DNA of 64,000 nt from Glycomyces paridis (GTDB lineage Bacteria; Actinomycetota; Actinomycetes; Mycobacteriales; Micromonosporaceae): positions 162,517 through 226,516 of the forward strand of contig NZ_STGX01000010.1 of the NCBI RefSeq assembly GCF_004912155.1, read 5' to 3'. Positions within the stretch are counted from its first letter, which is position 1. Each line of letters begins with the position of its first letter. The notes beneath the pieces were generated by a model, which searched no databases, was not told where the DNA came from, and worked only from the letters and a program-made list of their open reading frames with translations. Of this stretch, positions 16,037-25,303 are shown in pieces. The translations under genes and the position numbers were made by a program.

Positions 16037-16318
16037 CTACGCCGAAGCGGGGGCGACCGCTTCGGCGGTCTCGGCGAGGATGGTGACCCCGTCGGTGGTC
16101 ACGGAGAGGAAGCCGCCTTCGATCCGCCAGGCGAGCTCGGGGCCGTCCGCGGGCTGCACGCGCACGACGCTGTCGACGCGGAGCTCGCCGAGGAGCGGCT
16201 GGTGGCCGGGGAGCACGCCCAGTTCGCCCTCGGTGGTGCGCGCGTAGACGGCCTTGGCCGTGCCGGTCCACACCTTCGACTCGACTGCGACGACTTCGAC
16301 GTTCAGTTGCCCTGCCAC
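16037..16318 (-). CDS. atpC: F1Fo ATP synthase epsilon subunit
   Basis: A 93-residue protein equal to the N-terminal beta-sandwich of epsilon: LNVEVVAVESKVWTGTAKAVYARTTEGELGVLPGHQPLLGEL. The C-terminal helical pair found in E. coli is absent, which is normal for some actinobacteria. It sits in the F1 central stalk. The GTG start has a GAAGGAG site. atpIBEFHAGD would normally be directly upstream, but here a crp gene with its own terminator is there instead, so atpC-DUF2550 is a detached pair and needs its own promoter. Confidence 0.93.
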   Translation of the reverse strand: MAGQLNVEVVAVESKVWTGTAKAVYARTTEGELGVLPGHQPLLGELRVDSVVRVQPADGPELAWRIEGGFLSVTTDGVTILAETAEAVAPASA

Positions 16319-16426
16319 GACGCTCCTTCAACGGACTGCGGGATGGTTACGGGAAGTCTAGACGGCCGGGGGCGCGAACGTCGAATCGCCCAAGGGTGCG
16401 GTCTCGCCGGTCACCGGGAATGCAGG

Positions 16427-16451
16427 AGGCCCCCGGCGGAGCCGGGGGCCT
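16427..16451 (-). terminator. Terminator of crp
   Basis: Ten-bp arms AGGCCCCCGG / CCGGGGGCCT with a five-base loop, 17 bases beyond the minus-strand crp stop and upstream of atpC. Confidence 0.75.
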
Positions 16452-16467
16452 GTGCGTTCGGTCCGCG

Positions 16468-17145
16468 TCAGACGCGGGCGCGCCGAGCCAGCCGCTCGGG
16501 GTCCATGATGATGACGCTCTTGCCGTCCAGGCGCAGCCAGCCGCGCCCGGCGAAGTCGGCGAGGGCCTTGTTCACGGTCTCGCGGGAGGCGCCGACCAGC
16601 TGGGCGAGCTCCTCCTGCGTGAGGTCGTGGGTGACGCGGAGGACGCCGCCGTCACGGGTGCCGAAGCGGCTCGCCATGTGCAGCAGGGCCTTGGCGACGC
16701 GGCCGGGCACGTCGGTGAAGATGAGGTCCGCCATCGAGTCGTTGGTGCGACGCAGCCGGCGCGCTATCACCCGAAGGAGCTGCTCGGCGATCTCGGGCCG
16801 GTTGGCCAGCCAGGGTCGCAGGGCGGTCTTCGACAGGCGTGCGAGGCGGGTGTCGGTCAAAGCGGTGGCGGTGGCGGTGCGGGGGCCGGGATCGAACAGT
16901 GCGAGCTCGCCGACCATGTCGGAGGGGCCCATCACCGCGATGAGGTTCTGGCGGCCGTCGGCGGAACGGCGACCGAGCTTCACCTTGCCGGACATGACGA
17001 TGTAGAGACTGTCTCCCGGCTCGTTCTCGGTGAAGACGGTCTGGCCCTTGTTGACGTCGATGTACTCCATCTCTTTGATGAGCGACTCGACAGCTTCCGG
17101 GTCGACGCCCTTGAACAGGGCGGCCCTGGCCAATACATCTTCCAT
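16468..17145 (-). CDS. crp: Crp/Fnr-family transcriptional regulator (GlxR/Crp type)
   Basis: A 225-residue global regulator. The N-terminal cyclic-nucleotide-binding domain (residues about 10-130) includes [18 protein letters not shown] and the phosphate-binding cassette [19 protein letters not shown]. The dimerisation helix follows, then the winged helix-turn-helix with [24 protein letters not shown]. These sequences match actinobacterial GlxR/Crp, which binds cAMP and TGTGA-N6-TCACA sites. ATG at 17145 gives the family N-terminus ([19 protein letters not shown]); a GTG four codons upstream is possible. It is monocistronic, with its own terminator. Confidence 0.93.
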   Translation of the reverse strand: MEDVLARAALFKGVDPEAVESLIKEMEYIDVNKGQTVFTENEPGDSLYIVMSGKVKLGRRSADGRQNLIAVMGPSDMVGELALFDPGPRTATATALTDTRLARLSKTALRPWLANRPEIAEQLLRVIARRLRRTNDSMADLIFTDVPGRVAKALLHMASRFGTRDGGVLRVTHDLTQEELAQLVGASRETVNKALADFAGRGWLRLDGKSVIIMDPERLARRARV

Positions 17146-17439
17146 GTCCGTTCGCACCTTTCTTCAACGCACCGCTAGTGCAAGTCCTGAGTCTATGCCT
17201 CTTGTCCGCATTGCGGGAGCGAGACCCCCGTAAATCCACATGCGCACCGCAGGCGCCGGAAACGGCATTCCATTCCCGAAGAATGCGCTCCGTCCGTTTC
17301 GAGCGTCGCTGCGTGAGACTCGCGGCGCCGCTGAGCGGGGTGTGGAACGGAACGCGTCGGCGGCGACCGGTACAGCCTACCCGCAATGTGACGTCACGCC
17401 CAGCGTCAGGCAATGGAGAAAACGGCGGGGAAGGCGCGC
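17146..17439. other. Intergenic region upstream of crp
   Basis: 294 bases between the crp start and the marP stop, both genes on the minus strand. It must contain the crp promoter; a TAGACT -10-like hexamer (minus) is seen but no convincing -35. A perfect palindrome GTGACGTCAC lies at 17388-17397. No coding sequence or RNA is evident. Confidence 0.5.
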
Positions 17440-18636
17440 TCAGGTGCAGGAACCGGTGCCGACCGGTCCGGAGGCCGAGCGGCCCGCGTCCAGGACGGCC
17501 GCGGACTCGCCGATGGTGAGCGCGTAACCGGTCTCGGGGTCGTCCACCGCGGCCGCGAAGATGACGCCGATCACCTCGCCCTCGGGGTTGAGGAGCGGGC
17601 CGCCGGAGTTCCCGCCGATGATCGTGGCGTACAGCTGGTAGACCTCGCGGGTGACGGTGCCGTCGTCGTAGATGTCGGGGCCGGTGACGATCCGCGCCTC
17701 GCGCACCCGCGCGGCCGTCGCCGTGTAGGGCCCGCCGCCGGGGTAGCCGAGGACGATCGCGTCGTTGCCGGAGTCCGAGAGCGCGCCCTCGACGGGCAGG
17801 GCCGGGGCGCTCAGGCCCGGGACCGAGAGGATCGCGAGGTCCTTGTCCGGTTCGAAGACGATCACCTCGGCGTCGAGGAGGTCGCCGCCGGACTCGACGC
17901 GGACCGACTCGGTCCCGGCCACGACGTGCGCGTTGGTGGCGACCAGGCCGTCGGCGTACACGAAGCTCGAACCCTCGATCTGGCGGTCGCAGGAGGGGGC
18001 GGAGCCGTGGACCTTGAGGACCGACTCCTCGGCGTTGACGACGACGCTGGAGGCCGCCAGCTCCGGGTCGGGCGGGTCGACCTCGCGGGCGTCGGTCGGG
18101 TCGAGGCCGAAGAACACGTTCGGCATCCCCGAGGTGTTCAGCGAGTCCCGCATGGACTCGTAGACGCCCTTGACGGACTCGGGCATGTACTCGTCGATGC
18201 CGCCGACCAGGCTCGAATTGCGCACGGCCCCGGCCACGGCGGGCATCGAGGAGCCCGCGAGCGGCGCGGCCGTCACCCAGGTGACCAGGAGGACCGCGAC
18301 GATGGACACGAGCGGGCCCAGCAGGTGGTCGAGGCGGCGGGAGCCGTTGGAGCGCAGGCGCTTGCGCAGGCGGTAGCCGATCGCGGTCGCGAGGGCCATG
18401 CCGCCGAGGGCGAGCGCGAAGACCACGACGAGCGACACGATGAGCTTGGTGAGCGCCGCGGTGTAGAAGTCGGCGGCGAACGGCGCGAGCTGCGCGCCGA
18501 GGAGGGCCCCGCCGAGGAAGCCGAGGAACGTGGTCGCCGAGGCGATGAAGCCCTCGCGGTAGCCGTTGATCGCGAACAGGAGCGCCAGGAGCACGATGAC
18601 GACGTCGACGAGGAGGCCCGCGCCGGTCGCGCTCAT
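17440..18636 (-). CDS. marP: Membrane-anchored periplasmic serine protease, MarP type
   Basis: 398 residues. The N-terminal CvpA-like domain has four membrane segments (residues about 8-125), followed by a chymotrypsin-like protease domain with catalytic His (ATNAHVV), Asp (DKDLAIL) and Ser (GGNSGGPL). Two cysteines, one at the start of the protease domain (SAPSCDR) and one near the C-terminus (GTGSCT), match the disulphide of M. tuberculosis MarP. MarP maintains pH homeostasis under acid stress by activating envelope hydrolases. The gene is adjacent to nudix, tlpA-like and nth genes, as in mycobacteria, supporting orthology. Confidence 0.92.
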   Translation of the reverse strand: MSATGAGLLVDVVIVLLALLFAINGYREGFIASATTFLGFLGGALLGAQLAPFAADFYTAALTKLIVSLVVVFALALGGMALATAIGYRLRKRLRSNGSRRLDHLLGPLVSIVAVLLVTWVTAAPLAGSSMPAVAGAVRNSSLVGGIDEYMPESVKGVYESMRDSLNTSGMPNVFFGLDPTDAREVDPPDPELAASSVVVNAEESVLKVHGSAPSCDRQIEGSSFVYADGLVATNAHVVAGTESVRVESGGDLLDAEVIVFEPDKDLAILSVPGLSAPALPVEGALSDSGNDAIVLGYPGGGPYTATAARVREARIVTGPDIYDDGTVTREVYQLYATIIGGNSGGPLLNPEGEVIGVIFAAAVDDPETGYALTIGESAAVLDAGRSASGPVGTGSCT

Positions 18637-18657
18637 CGCACCCTCCGCCTTCGGGCG

Positions 18658-19308
18658 TCAGCGCCCTTCGAGTTCCATCGTCCGGTCCGAGTCCCAGGGT
18701 ACGGACCAGCCGCCCAGCTCCAGCAGCCAGGACAGGACCCCGGCGGTGAAGCCCCAAATGAGCGGCACGCCCGCGACGCGGAAGCCCGGACCGCCGCGGC
18801 CCGAGGGGTATCGGACGGTGCCGCGCGCGGCCGGGTCGGCCAGGAGCGCGAGCGGGACCTGGTGGGCCGCGGCCACCTCGGAGGCCGCCTGCGGCGCGAC
18901 GGTGTGCGGGCGGCGCCACAGCGCCAGGACGGGCGTGACGGCGAAGCCCGACACCGGAATCCACAGCGGCGGCAGCGTCGCCCCGACCGCGACCGAGGCC
19001 GGATCGACCGCGAGCTCCTCGGCGGCCTCGCGCAGGGCGGTCGCGGCCGCGTCGGCGTCGCCGGGATCGGCGGCGCCGCCGGGGAACGCGACCTCGCCGG
19101 GATGGTGCCGCAGCGTCGCGGCCCGCTGCTGGAGCAGCACCGAAGGGCCCGCGTCGCCGGTGTCCTTGAGCAGCACCAGGACCGAGGCCGAGCGGGCGTG
19201 CTCCTCGGCGTGCGGGTGGAAGTGGTCGGCGATGACGCGCATCACCGTGGGCGGTTCGGCCCCGCCCGCGGCCGCGACGAGCGGCGGCCACCACGCGGGG
19301 CCGCTCAC
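18658..19308 (-). CDS. NUDIX hydrolase, coenzyme A pyrophosphatase-like
   Basis: 216 residues. The CoA-type NUDIX signature is visible as LRHHPGEVAFPGGAADPGD followed by ATALREAAEEL, where the REAAEEL glutamates bind metal. A conserved downstream region (PVSGFAVTPVLALW) is also typical of CoA pyrophosphatases, which split CoA into 4'-phosphopantetheine and 3',5'-ADP. The GTG start overlaps the stop of the thioredoxin-like gene by four bases, and marP follows after 21 bases. Substrate assignment is from family resemblance only. Confidence 0.88.
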   Translation of the reverse strand: MSGPAWWPPLVAAAGGAEPPTVMRVIADHFHPHAEEHARSASVLVLLKDTGDAGPSVLLQQRAATLRHHPGEVAFPGGAADPGDADAAATALREAAEELAVDPASVAVGATLPPLWIPVSGFAVTPVLALWRRPHTVAPQAASEVAAAHQVPLALLADPAARGTVRYPSGRGGPGFRVAGVPLIWGFTAGVLSWLLELGGWSVPWDSDRTMELEGR

Positions 19309-19856
19309 CCGAGCTCCAGGCCGAACGCGGCCTCGGCGGTCGCGGCGAGGCTCTCGGCGGTGACGCCGGGCTCGACGACGAGTTCGGCGACCGTGCCGTC
19401 GGGGGCGACGAACGCTACCCCCGGCAGGCCCGGGACGCCGAGCCCGGTGCGCACGGCCTCGTCGGGGTCGAACGCCGACGGGTAGGTCATGGCGAACTCC
19501 TCGGCGAACCAGCGGCCGCGCTCGCGCGTGTCGGCGGTGTCGACGCCGAGGACGTCGACCTGGTCGCCGTGGGCCTCGAAGAACGCCTGCACCTCGGGGG
19601 CCTCGTCCTGGCACGGGATGCACCAGCTCGCCCACAGGACCAGCACGAGCGGCTTCCCGCCGGTGCCCACCGACGTGGACGCCTCGTCGCCGAGGCAGTC
19701 GAGTTCGAGTTCGCCGAGGCCCTCGACCGGGGTCGATCCGGCGGAGCAGGCGACCGACCAGGTCGGCTCGGCGCCCGCCTCGGTGCCGGGGTCCTCGGTG
19801 CACGCCGCGAGCGCGGCCAACGCGATCGCCGCGAGGGCGGCCGGTGCCCGCCTCAC
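19305..19856 (-). CDS. TlpA/ResA-like thioredoxin lipoprotein
   Basis: 183 residues. An N-terminal lipoprotein signal ends in LAALAAC with Cys19 as the lipid site, so the protein is predicted to be on the outer face of the membrane. The thioredoxin fold carries the redox centre [11 protein letters not shown] near residue 80 and a cis-Pro region [10 protein letters not shown]. Likely role: extracytoplasmic thiol reduction or disulphide handling, as for TlpA and ResA. Two further cysteines before the fold (SVACSAG, LDCLG) could form a structural disulphide. Coupled to nth (GTGA) and to the nudix gene. It matches mycobacterial gene order. Confidence 0.88.
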   Translation of the reverse strand: MRRAPAALAAIALAALAACTEDPGTEAGAEPTWSVACSAGSTPVEGLGELELDCLGDEASTSVGTGGKPLVLVLWASWCIPCQDEAPEVQAFFEAHGDQVDVLGVDTADTRERGRWFAEEFAMTYPSAFDPDEAVRTGLGVPGLPGVAFVAPDGTVAELVVEPGVTAESLAATAEAAFGLELG

Positions 19857-20656
19857 GCGTCCACCGCGTCCTCGACGCCCGCCAGGCGCAGCAGGTCGGG
19901 GATGTTGTCGCCGCGCAGGAGCTTCGCGGCCTCGGCCGGGTCGGTGGGGCCCTCGCCGAAGGAGGGGCACAGGGCCGCGATCGAGCAGGCCCCGCACGCG
20001 GGCTTGCGGGCGATGCACACGCGCCGCCCGTGGAAGATGATCCGGTGGGAGAACATGGTCCACTCGCGCGGCTCGATGAGCTTCTGAATCGCGAATTCGA
20101 GCTTCACCGGGTCCTTGCCCGAGACGAGGCCGAGGCGGTTGGTGATGCGGATCATGTGGGTGTCGACGGTGATGCCCGGGACGCCGAAGGCGTTGCCGCG
20201 GATGACGTTCGCGGTCTTGCGGCCGATGCCCGGGAGCTTCACGAGCTCGTCCATGCCGCGCGGCAGCTCGCCGCCGTGGTGCTCGACGAGGGCCTTGCCG
20301 AGGCCGATGATCGAGCGGGTCTTGTTGCGGTAGAAGCCGGTCGGGCGGATGATCGCCTCGACGTCCTCGGGGTTCGCCTCGGCGTAGTCGGCGGCCGAGC
20401 GGTAGCGGGCGAACAGCGCGGGGGTCGTGAGGTTGACGCGGACGTCGGTGCACTGGGCCGAGAGGATCGTGGCGACGGCCAGTTCGAGCGGGTTCGCGTA
20501 GTCGAGCTCGCAGTGGGCGTCGGGGTGGGCCTCGGCGAGGAGGCGGTCGATCTTGCGGGCCCGGCGCTTCCTGGCCAGTTCGCTCTCGGTCCGCTCACGG
20601 AGCGGCTTGCGGGCCTCGGGTCGGCTCGAACGGGCGTCGGCGGTCACCCCGCCCAT
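19853..20656 (-). CDS. nth: Endonuclease III
   Basis: A 267-residue bifunctional DNA glycosylase/AP lyase that removes oxidised pyrimidines. The helix-hairpin-helix [12 protein letters not shown] contains the catalytic Lys, VDTH the catalytic Asp, and the 4Fe-4S cluster cysteines follow the C-x6-C-x2-C-x5-C pattern in [17 protein letters not shown]. The N-terminus is extended and basic relative to E. coli Nth. ATG at 20656 or a GTG at 20647 could be the start. It heads the nth-tlpA-nudix-marP unit. Confidence 0.95.
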   Translation of the reverse strand: MGGVTADARSSRPEARKPLRERTESELARKRRARKIDRLLAEAHPDAHCELDYANPLELAVATILSAQCTDVRVNLTTPALFARYRSAADYAEANPEDVEAIIRPTGFYRNKTRSIIGLGKALVEHHGGELPRGMDELVKLPGIGRKTANVIRGNAFGVPGITVDTHMIRITNRLGLVSGKDPVKLEFAIQKLIEPREWTMFSHRIIFHGRRVCIARKPACGACSIAALCPSFGEGPTDPAEAAKLLRGDNIPDLLRLAGVEDAVDA

Positions 20657-20676
20657 GGTACGTGGCGGGCCGGGTC

Positions 20677-21843
20677 TCACGCCCCGGGCGCGGGCGTGGC
20701 CTCGCGGGCGGCGAGCCGCCGGGCCGTCCAGTACCGGGTGCGCGGGACGCGCCCGCCGCGCAGCAGCAGCGCCGCCAGGCCCAGCAGCGCGCCGCCCGCG
20801 GTGGTGGCCGCGAGGCCGACCGCGGGCGAGGCCTCGGCGGGCACCTCGACCGGCGGCAGGGACGCGAGGTCGGCGGCGACGGCGGCGGCCGCGTCGACCA
20901 TGCCCGCGCCGAGGCCCTCGCCGCCTGCGCGGGCGGTGGCGATCATGGCCCGGCGCACTTCGGCGGCGGTCCAGTCCGGGTGGGCCGAGCGCACGAGCGC
21001 GGCGGCGCCGGAGACGAGCGCGGAGGCGAAGGAGGTGCCGGTGACGGTGCGGTGGCCGCCGCCGGGCTCGGGCGCGAGGAGGTCGGCGCCGGGCGCGGCC
21101 AGGTCGGTCTCCTCGCCGGTGACGGCGGTCCGCCAGCGCGATCCGCGGTCGTCGGTGCCGGTGACGGCGAGGACGTCGGGGACGCGGGCGGGGAACCAGA
21201 CCTCTTCGGCGGGCTCGTCGAGGCGCTGGTTCCCGGTGCAGGCCACCACGAGCACGTCGTTGGCCTCGGCGTAGGCGATGGCCTCGGCGAAGGGCGCGGA
21301 GTCGTAGTGCCCGCCCAGGGACAGGTTGACGATGTCGGCGCCGTTGTCGACGGCCCATTCGACGGCCGCGCCGACCATCGCCGAGTCGTGGTAGCGGTTC
21401 TCGTCGTCGAGGACGCGCACGGGGAGGATCTCGGCGTCGGGGGCGACGCCGGGATGGCCGGAGTCGGCGCCGGCGGCGATGAGGCCCGCGACGGCGGTGC
21501 CGTGGCCGACCGGGTCGGCCTGGCCGAAGGCGCGCTCGTAGACCGGGCCCGGTTCGGAGCCGAGCGCGAGGAGCCGGGGCTCGTCGCCGGGGTCGAGGTC
21601 GACGTAGCTGCGGCCGGGGAGGACGGCGCCGGCGAGGTCGGGGTGGTCGGCGTCCACGCCGGAGTCGACGACGGCGACCACGACGCCCTCGCCGGTGGAC
21701 TCGGCCCAGGAGGCGGGGGCGTCGATCGCGGCCAGGTGCCAGGGGACGGACGCGGAGGCCCCGCCCGCCGCCGGGGACAGCAGCGCCGCGGCCAGCGTCG
21801 CGGTGACGCAGGCCAGTGCGCGGGAAGCGGAACGGTACCTCAT
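20677..21843 (-). CDS. Mycosin-like membrane-anchored subtilase (S8)
   Basis: 388 residues. A signal peptide (residues 1-31) is followed by a subtilisin domain with catalytic Asp (VAVVDSGVD), His ([12 protein letters not shown]) and Ser ([16 protein letters not shown]), the oxyanion Asn (VACTGNQ), and a C-terminal membrane helix ([21 protein letters not shown]) with a basic tail. This layout is that of mycosins (MycP), which process or stabilise type VII secretion systems, but no esx/ecc genes are in view, so a general envelope protease is equally possible. It ends 20 bases before the nth start. Confidence 0.85.
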   Translation of the reverse strand: MRYRSASRALACVTATLAAALLSPAAGGASASVPWHLAAIDAPASWAESTGEGVVVAVVDSGVDADHPDLAGAVLPGRSYVDLDPGDEPRLLALGSEPGPVYERAFGQADPVGHGTAVAGLIAAGADSGHPGVAPDAEILPVRVLDDENRYHDSAMVGAAVEWAVDNGADIVNLSLGGHYDSAPFAEAIAYAEANDVLVVACTGNQRLDEPAEEVWFPARVPDVLAVTGTDDRGSRWRTAVTGEETDLAAPGADLLAPEPGGGHRTVTGTSFASALVSGAAALVRSAHPDWTAAEVRRAMIATARAGGEGLGAGMVDAAAAVAADLASLPPVEVPAEASPAVGLAATTAGGALLGLAALLLRGGRVPRTRYWTARRLAAREATPAPGA

Positions 21844-22090
21844 GAGAACCGGATCGTTACACAGCGACAGGTCCACTGCGTGGGAACGACACGCGTCCTC
21901 CTTTATGAATTCGTTATTCTCGCCCTACTGACGGAAACTTGACAACGCGGTCGCGTTACGGTGACGATCGCGAGGGGACACCGCGTTCGCTCGACACGCC
22001 TCGGCTCGCCGACGGCGTGCGGCCTCGGCGAAGCCCGCGAGCCGTGCATTTTCACTGCCCCATCCAAGACCGGTAGGGGGGAAGGGCTGA
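21844..22090. other. Divergent intergenic region
   Basis: 247 bases between the subtilase and SseB genes. On the plus strand TTGACA at 21939-21944 with a weak GACGAT 18 bases later is a possible promoter for the SseB gene with a long leader. Nothing else is evident. Confidence 0.35.
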
Positions 22091-24619
22091 GTGGGATCGA
22101 TGTGGGAACCGAGTAACGAGATCGAGCACCGTCTCCGAGAGGCGCTCCGAGCCGAGGACCAGGACGGATACTTCAGAATCCTGGCGCAGATCGAACTCGT
22201 GCTTCCACTGTCCTATGAGGACTCGAACGGCACGGGCGCGGACACGTGGGCCACGTGGACCACCGACGACCGCACCCACATCCTCGCGTTCACCTCCGAG
22301 AGCGCGCTCCAGGTGTGCCTGAGGGACAACGCGGGGGCCTCCCGCCGCGTCGGCTTCGGCGCGCTCGCGTCGGCCTGGCCCGACGAGGAGTGGTGGCTGG
22401 CGGTCAACCCCGGCCTGCCGATCGAGGGCTACCTCCCGGCCTGGTTCGTCTCGCAGGTCGCGCAGGGGATGACGACCGTCCCGGCCGACCCGGCGCCGCC
22501 CTCGCCGACCCCGCCCGCCGAGCAGTACCCCCCGCAGGACCGCTTCTCCGGCGCCCTGCACTCCGACCCGTTCGCGAACCCGATGGCGCCCGCCCCGGCC
22601 CCGCGCCAGGGCAGCCTCATGCCGCCCGCGCCGGCCGTCCGCGAGGGGAGCTTCATGCCCCCGCCGCCGCCGATCCCCGACGTCCCGCCCGCGCCGCGAC
22701 GGTCCTCGGACCTCAACGGCGCCACCGGCCAGCAGTCCACGGTCGGCGGCACCACCTCGGCGGGCCTGCCGCAGCGCCAGCCTCCGCGCGAGGAGGCCCC
22801 CGAGCCCGAGGGCTTCGGCGGACCGGCCTTCGGCGACGCCGCGCAGCAGGGCTTCGCCCCGCAGCCGTCCTCGCCGCGCCACTCCCAGCCGCCGGCCCAG
22901 CCCTCGCAGCCGCCGCAGGGCTACACCTCGCAGCCGCAGGGCTTCGGGTCCCAGCCCGGCGCCTTCCCGGTCGAGCCGCAGTGGCCGACCGAGCAGGACC
23001 AGTGGCCCGACGCCCCGGACTGGCTGCGCGACCAGCAGCCCGACCCGCTGACGCTGCCCACCCGCGAGCCGGCCCCGCCCGCCGCGCACCCCGAGCCGTT
23101 CCCGGCCCAGGACGCCTTCGGCGGCGCCGCGGCCGCGCGGGCCCCGCAGCGCGACCCGTACCCGCCCGCCGACTCCTTCGGCCCGCCCGCCGACGCGTTC
23201 GGCCCCTCCAACGGGAGCTTCGGCCCCGCCACCGGCGCCTTCGCCGCGGCCGGGGACGACTCCCAGCGCAGCGCCGAGTCCTTCTCGTCGATGTCGAGCG
23301 CCTTCGGGCGCCGCCCGCAGGCCGAGCCGGCCCCCGACGTGCCCGAGCCCGTCGAGCTGTCGGGCGAGGACGCCGAGCCGCTGCTCGCCGAGGCCGCGTC
23401 CTCGGGCGACACCGCCACGTTCCTCCAGACCCTGCTGTGCGCCAGCGTGGTCCTGCCCGTCGGCGACCCCGCCGCCGCGCACATCCGCGTCGGCGACCCC
23501 GCGTTCCGGTGGTCGAGCGACATCGTGGACGGGATCATCGGGATCACCGTCTACACCACGGTCGAGCGGATGGCCGAGCGCGCCGGGGAGGACACCCCGC
23601 ACACCACGGTGCCCTTCGGCTGGCTCATCCAGCACTGGCCCGGTCAGGACTACGCCCTGTACGTCAACCCCGGCACCGAGGTCGGCGCGAACATGTCCGG
23701 CCCCGAGGTCGAGCCGCTCCTGAAGTGGGCCGAGGCCAAGGACCTCCTCGTCTTCGCGACCGAGATGGAGCGCCGCCAGGCCGCCGCGGCGCGCCTGTCG
23801 CCCGCGCACCGCGTCCAGCCGGTCCTGTGGCAGAAGACCCTCCCGCACCACCAGGTGCCGTTCTACCTCGAACGGGGCTACGACCGCGTCGGCGGCTTCG
23901 TGCACCCCGCCGACGCCGTCGACCACCTGCGGACCCCCGCGCAGCTGTACCTCGCGCTCGGGCTCATCCGCTCCAGCGAGGACTTCAGCCCCACCGACGA
24001 CTCGGTGCACGTGCTCCGCTGGATCGGCTACCGCACCGACCTGTACCCGCAGGCCCTGGGCGGCAACGACTTCGCCACGGCCGAGTCGCGCGGCGGCACG
24101 ATCGTGGAGGCCGGCCCGTTCCGCGGCGACGGCTTCGCGCCCTCCGAGTCGCCCGAGGACCGCATCCCCGAGCACAAGGTCGACTCGGTGCGCCTGCCGC
24201 ACGCGGCCAAGATCATGCGGATCGACTCCCGCGGCGAGGTCACCGACATCGCCCTCTACGACGCCGACACCCGCGAGTGGACCCCCGTCGACGGCGCCTA
24301 CTCGAGCAGATTTACGGCTCCGCAAGCGTTCGCCGAGGGGGGCCCCGCCGCGATCGAGGCGCCCTCGATCCCGGCGCTCCCGGCGGCCCCGGCCGCCGAC
24401 GCGCCCGCCCCGGCGGGCCCGATGGGCGAGTCCTACGGGTACGGCGCCGCGCCCGGCTACGACGCGGCCGCCGGTTACGACGGCGCCGCAGGCTACGACA
24501 GCGCGCTGGGCGAGGCCTGGGGCGACGCCCAGGGCCACTACGACCTGGTGCGCCCCAAGCCCGAGGAGCGCGCCGCGTCCGTCTTGGACCACCGCGACCG
24601 CGACTGGAAGGACGCCTAG
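22091..24619 (+). CDS. Protein with two SseB-like domains and a long Pro-rich linker
   Basis: 842 residues. An SseB N-terminal-like domain covers about 10-130 (EIEHRLREALRAEDQDGYFRILAQ, WWLAVNPGLPIEGYLPAWFV) and a second copy about 425-560 (DYALYVNPGTEVGANMSGPEVEPLLKWAE). Between them lie about 280 residues of Pro/Gln/Ser/Gly-rich, probably disordered sequence. The C-terminal region has Gly-Tyr-Asp-Ala repeats ending in a charged tail. SseB domains in actinobacteria are often near secretion genes and may act as scaffolds; the role here is unknown. GTG at 22091 has a GGGAAGGG site; ATG at 22100 is an alternative. Two bases separate it from the next gene. Confidence 0.75.
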   Translation: MGSMWEPSNEIEHRLREALRAEDQDGYFRILAQIELVLPLSYEDSNGTGADTWATWTTDDRTHILAFTSESALQVCLRDNAGASRRVGFGALASAWPDEEWWLAVNPGLPIEGYLPAWFVSQVAQGMTTVPADPAPPSPTPPAEQYPPQDRFSGALHSDPFANPMAPAPAPRQGSLMPPAPAVREGSFMPPPPPIPDVPPAPRRSSDLNGATGQQSTVGGTTSAGLPQRQPPREEAPEPEGFGGPAFGDAAQQGFAPQPSSPRHSQPPAQPSQPPQGYTSQPQGFGSQPGAFPVEPQWPTEQDQWPDAPDWLRDQQPDPLTLPTREPAPPAAHPEPFPAQDAFGGAAAARAPQRDPYPPADSFGPPADAFGPSNGSFGPATGAFAAAGDDSQRSAESFSSMSSAFGRRPQAEPAPDVPEPVELSGEDAEPLLAEAASSGDTATFLQTLLCASVVLPVGDPAAAHIRVGDPAFRWSSDIVDGIIGITVYTTVERMAERAGEDTPHTTVPFGWLIQHWPGQDYALYVNPGTEVGANMSGPEVEPLLKWAEAKDLLVFATEMERRQAAAARLSPAHRVQPVLWQKTLPHHQVPFYLERGYDRVGGFVHPADAVDHLRTPAQLYLALGLIRSSEDFSPTDDSVHVLRWIGYRTDLYPQALGGNDFATAESRGGTIVEAGPFRGDGFAPSESPEDRIPEHKVDSVRLPHAAKIMRIDSRGEVTDIALYDADTREWTPVDGAYSSRFTAPQAFAEGGPAAIEAPSIPALPAAPAADAPAPAGPMGESYGYGAAPGYDAAAGYDGAAGYDSALGEAWGDAQGHYDLVRPKPEERAASVLDHRDRDWKDA

Positions 24620-24621
24620 TC

Positions 24622-24984
24622 ATGAGGGACGGCTACATCGCCCGCTGGAAGGGCGCCGAGTACGACTCCAGCCCCGACGGCGCCCACGTGCGCCTCTACT
24701 CGCCCACCGGCGGCGACGGCTTCGTGGAGGTCGCCGACGGGCGCTTCCGCCGCGGCGTGCCGATCGGCGAGCTCGACGACTTCTTCTACGTGCGCACCGT
24801 CTGCACCTGGAGGGGCGAGCCGTTCTTCGTGCTCGGCGCCTCCGGCGACTGGCTGCGCCTGGAGTACCGCGGCGGCCGCGCCGACGTGGCCCGCTCGCTG
24901 GGCCTGGAGCCCTACGACAACGGCGTGTACCAGATCTGGGCCCCCGCCGACGAGGTCGGCGAGATCGCCGAGCAGTACCTCTAG
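24622..24984 (+). CDS. Hypothetical protein coupled to the SseB protein
   Basis: A 120-residue soluble protein with no signal peptide. It begins YIARWKGAEYDSSPDGAHVRLYS and contains FFYVRTVCTWRGEPFFVL and WAPADEVGEIAEQYL. I have seen this pattern as a small actinobacterial family often next to SseB or type VII secretion genes, but I cannot name a domain. It starts two bases after the SseB stop, so the two products are probably made together and may interact. Confidence 0.75.
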   Translation: MRDGYIARWKGAEYDSSPDGAHVRLYSPTGGDGFVEVADGRFRRGVPIGELDDFFYVRTVCTWRGEPFFVLGASGDWLRLEYRGGRADVARSLGLEPYDNGVYQIWAPADEVGEIAEQYL

Positions 24985-25112
24985 CACCGCCGTCGAACGC
25001 CCCGGTCCGGTCGGACCGGGGCGTTTCGCGTCCTCGGGAGCCGTTGCGGCGCAGCTCGAACGCGCAGTCCGTCGCCGTGACCGTATTCGTATCTATAAAT
25101 CTGTCTAGCGAC

Positions 25113-25191
25113 CGCTTTCACACCGGCGGGGTTTTGCTGTATGCTTCAGAAAATACAAGAAAGCGTTTGCCTCTCGGTGGTGAGCGCTTTC
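25113..25191 (+). promoter_or_regulatory. Promoter with three LacI-type half-sites
   Basis: TTCACA (25117-25122) and TATGCT (25140-25145), spaced 17 bases, form a strong promoter for the catabolic operon. CGCTTTC occurs at 25113-25119 over the -35, its reverse complement GAAAGCG at 25159-25165, and CGCTTTC again at 25185-25191. GAAAGCG/CGCTTTC is the core of many LacI-family operators, so repression with looping is likely. The rest of the 319-base gap (24985-25303) shows nothing else. Confidence 0.65.
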
Positions 25192-25303
25192 GCAGTCGTA
25201 ACGCGCCCTCCCCGGCGACCGCTTGCGCCGCCGCAGACCGGCGCCCGCGGCGGACGCCCGCGGAGCCGTGCACCGGCCTAGCGAAATTCTGGAGCAGATC
25301 CCT

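Noticed and set aside
17388..17397. GTGACGTCAC as a Crp/GlxR operator
   Set aside because: The spacing between half-sites is two bases, not the six needed for TGTGA-N6-TCACA.
20677..21843. Type VII secretion locus
   Set aside because: A mycosin-like protease and SseB-like protein are present but no EccC, EccB/D or WXG100 gene is visible.
22052..24592. 846-codon minus-strand frame opposite the SseB gene
   Set aside because: Low-complexity Gly/Arg/Val product without motifs; the plus-strand frame has conserved domains and a ribosome site.
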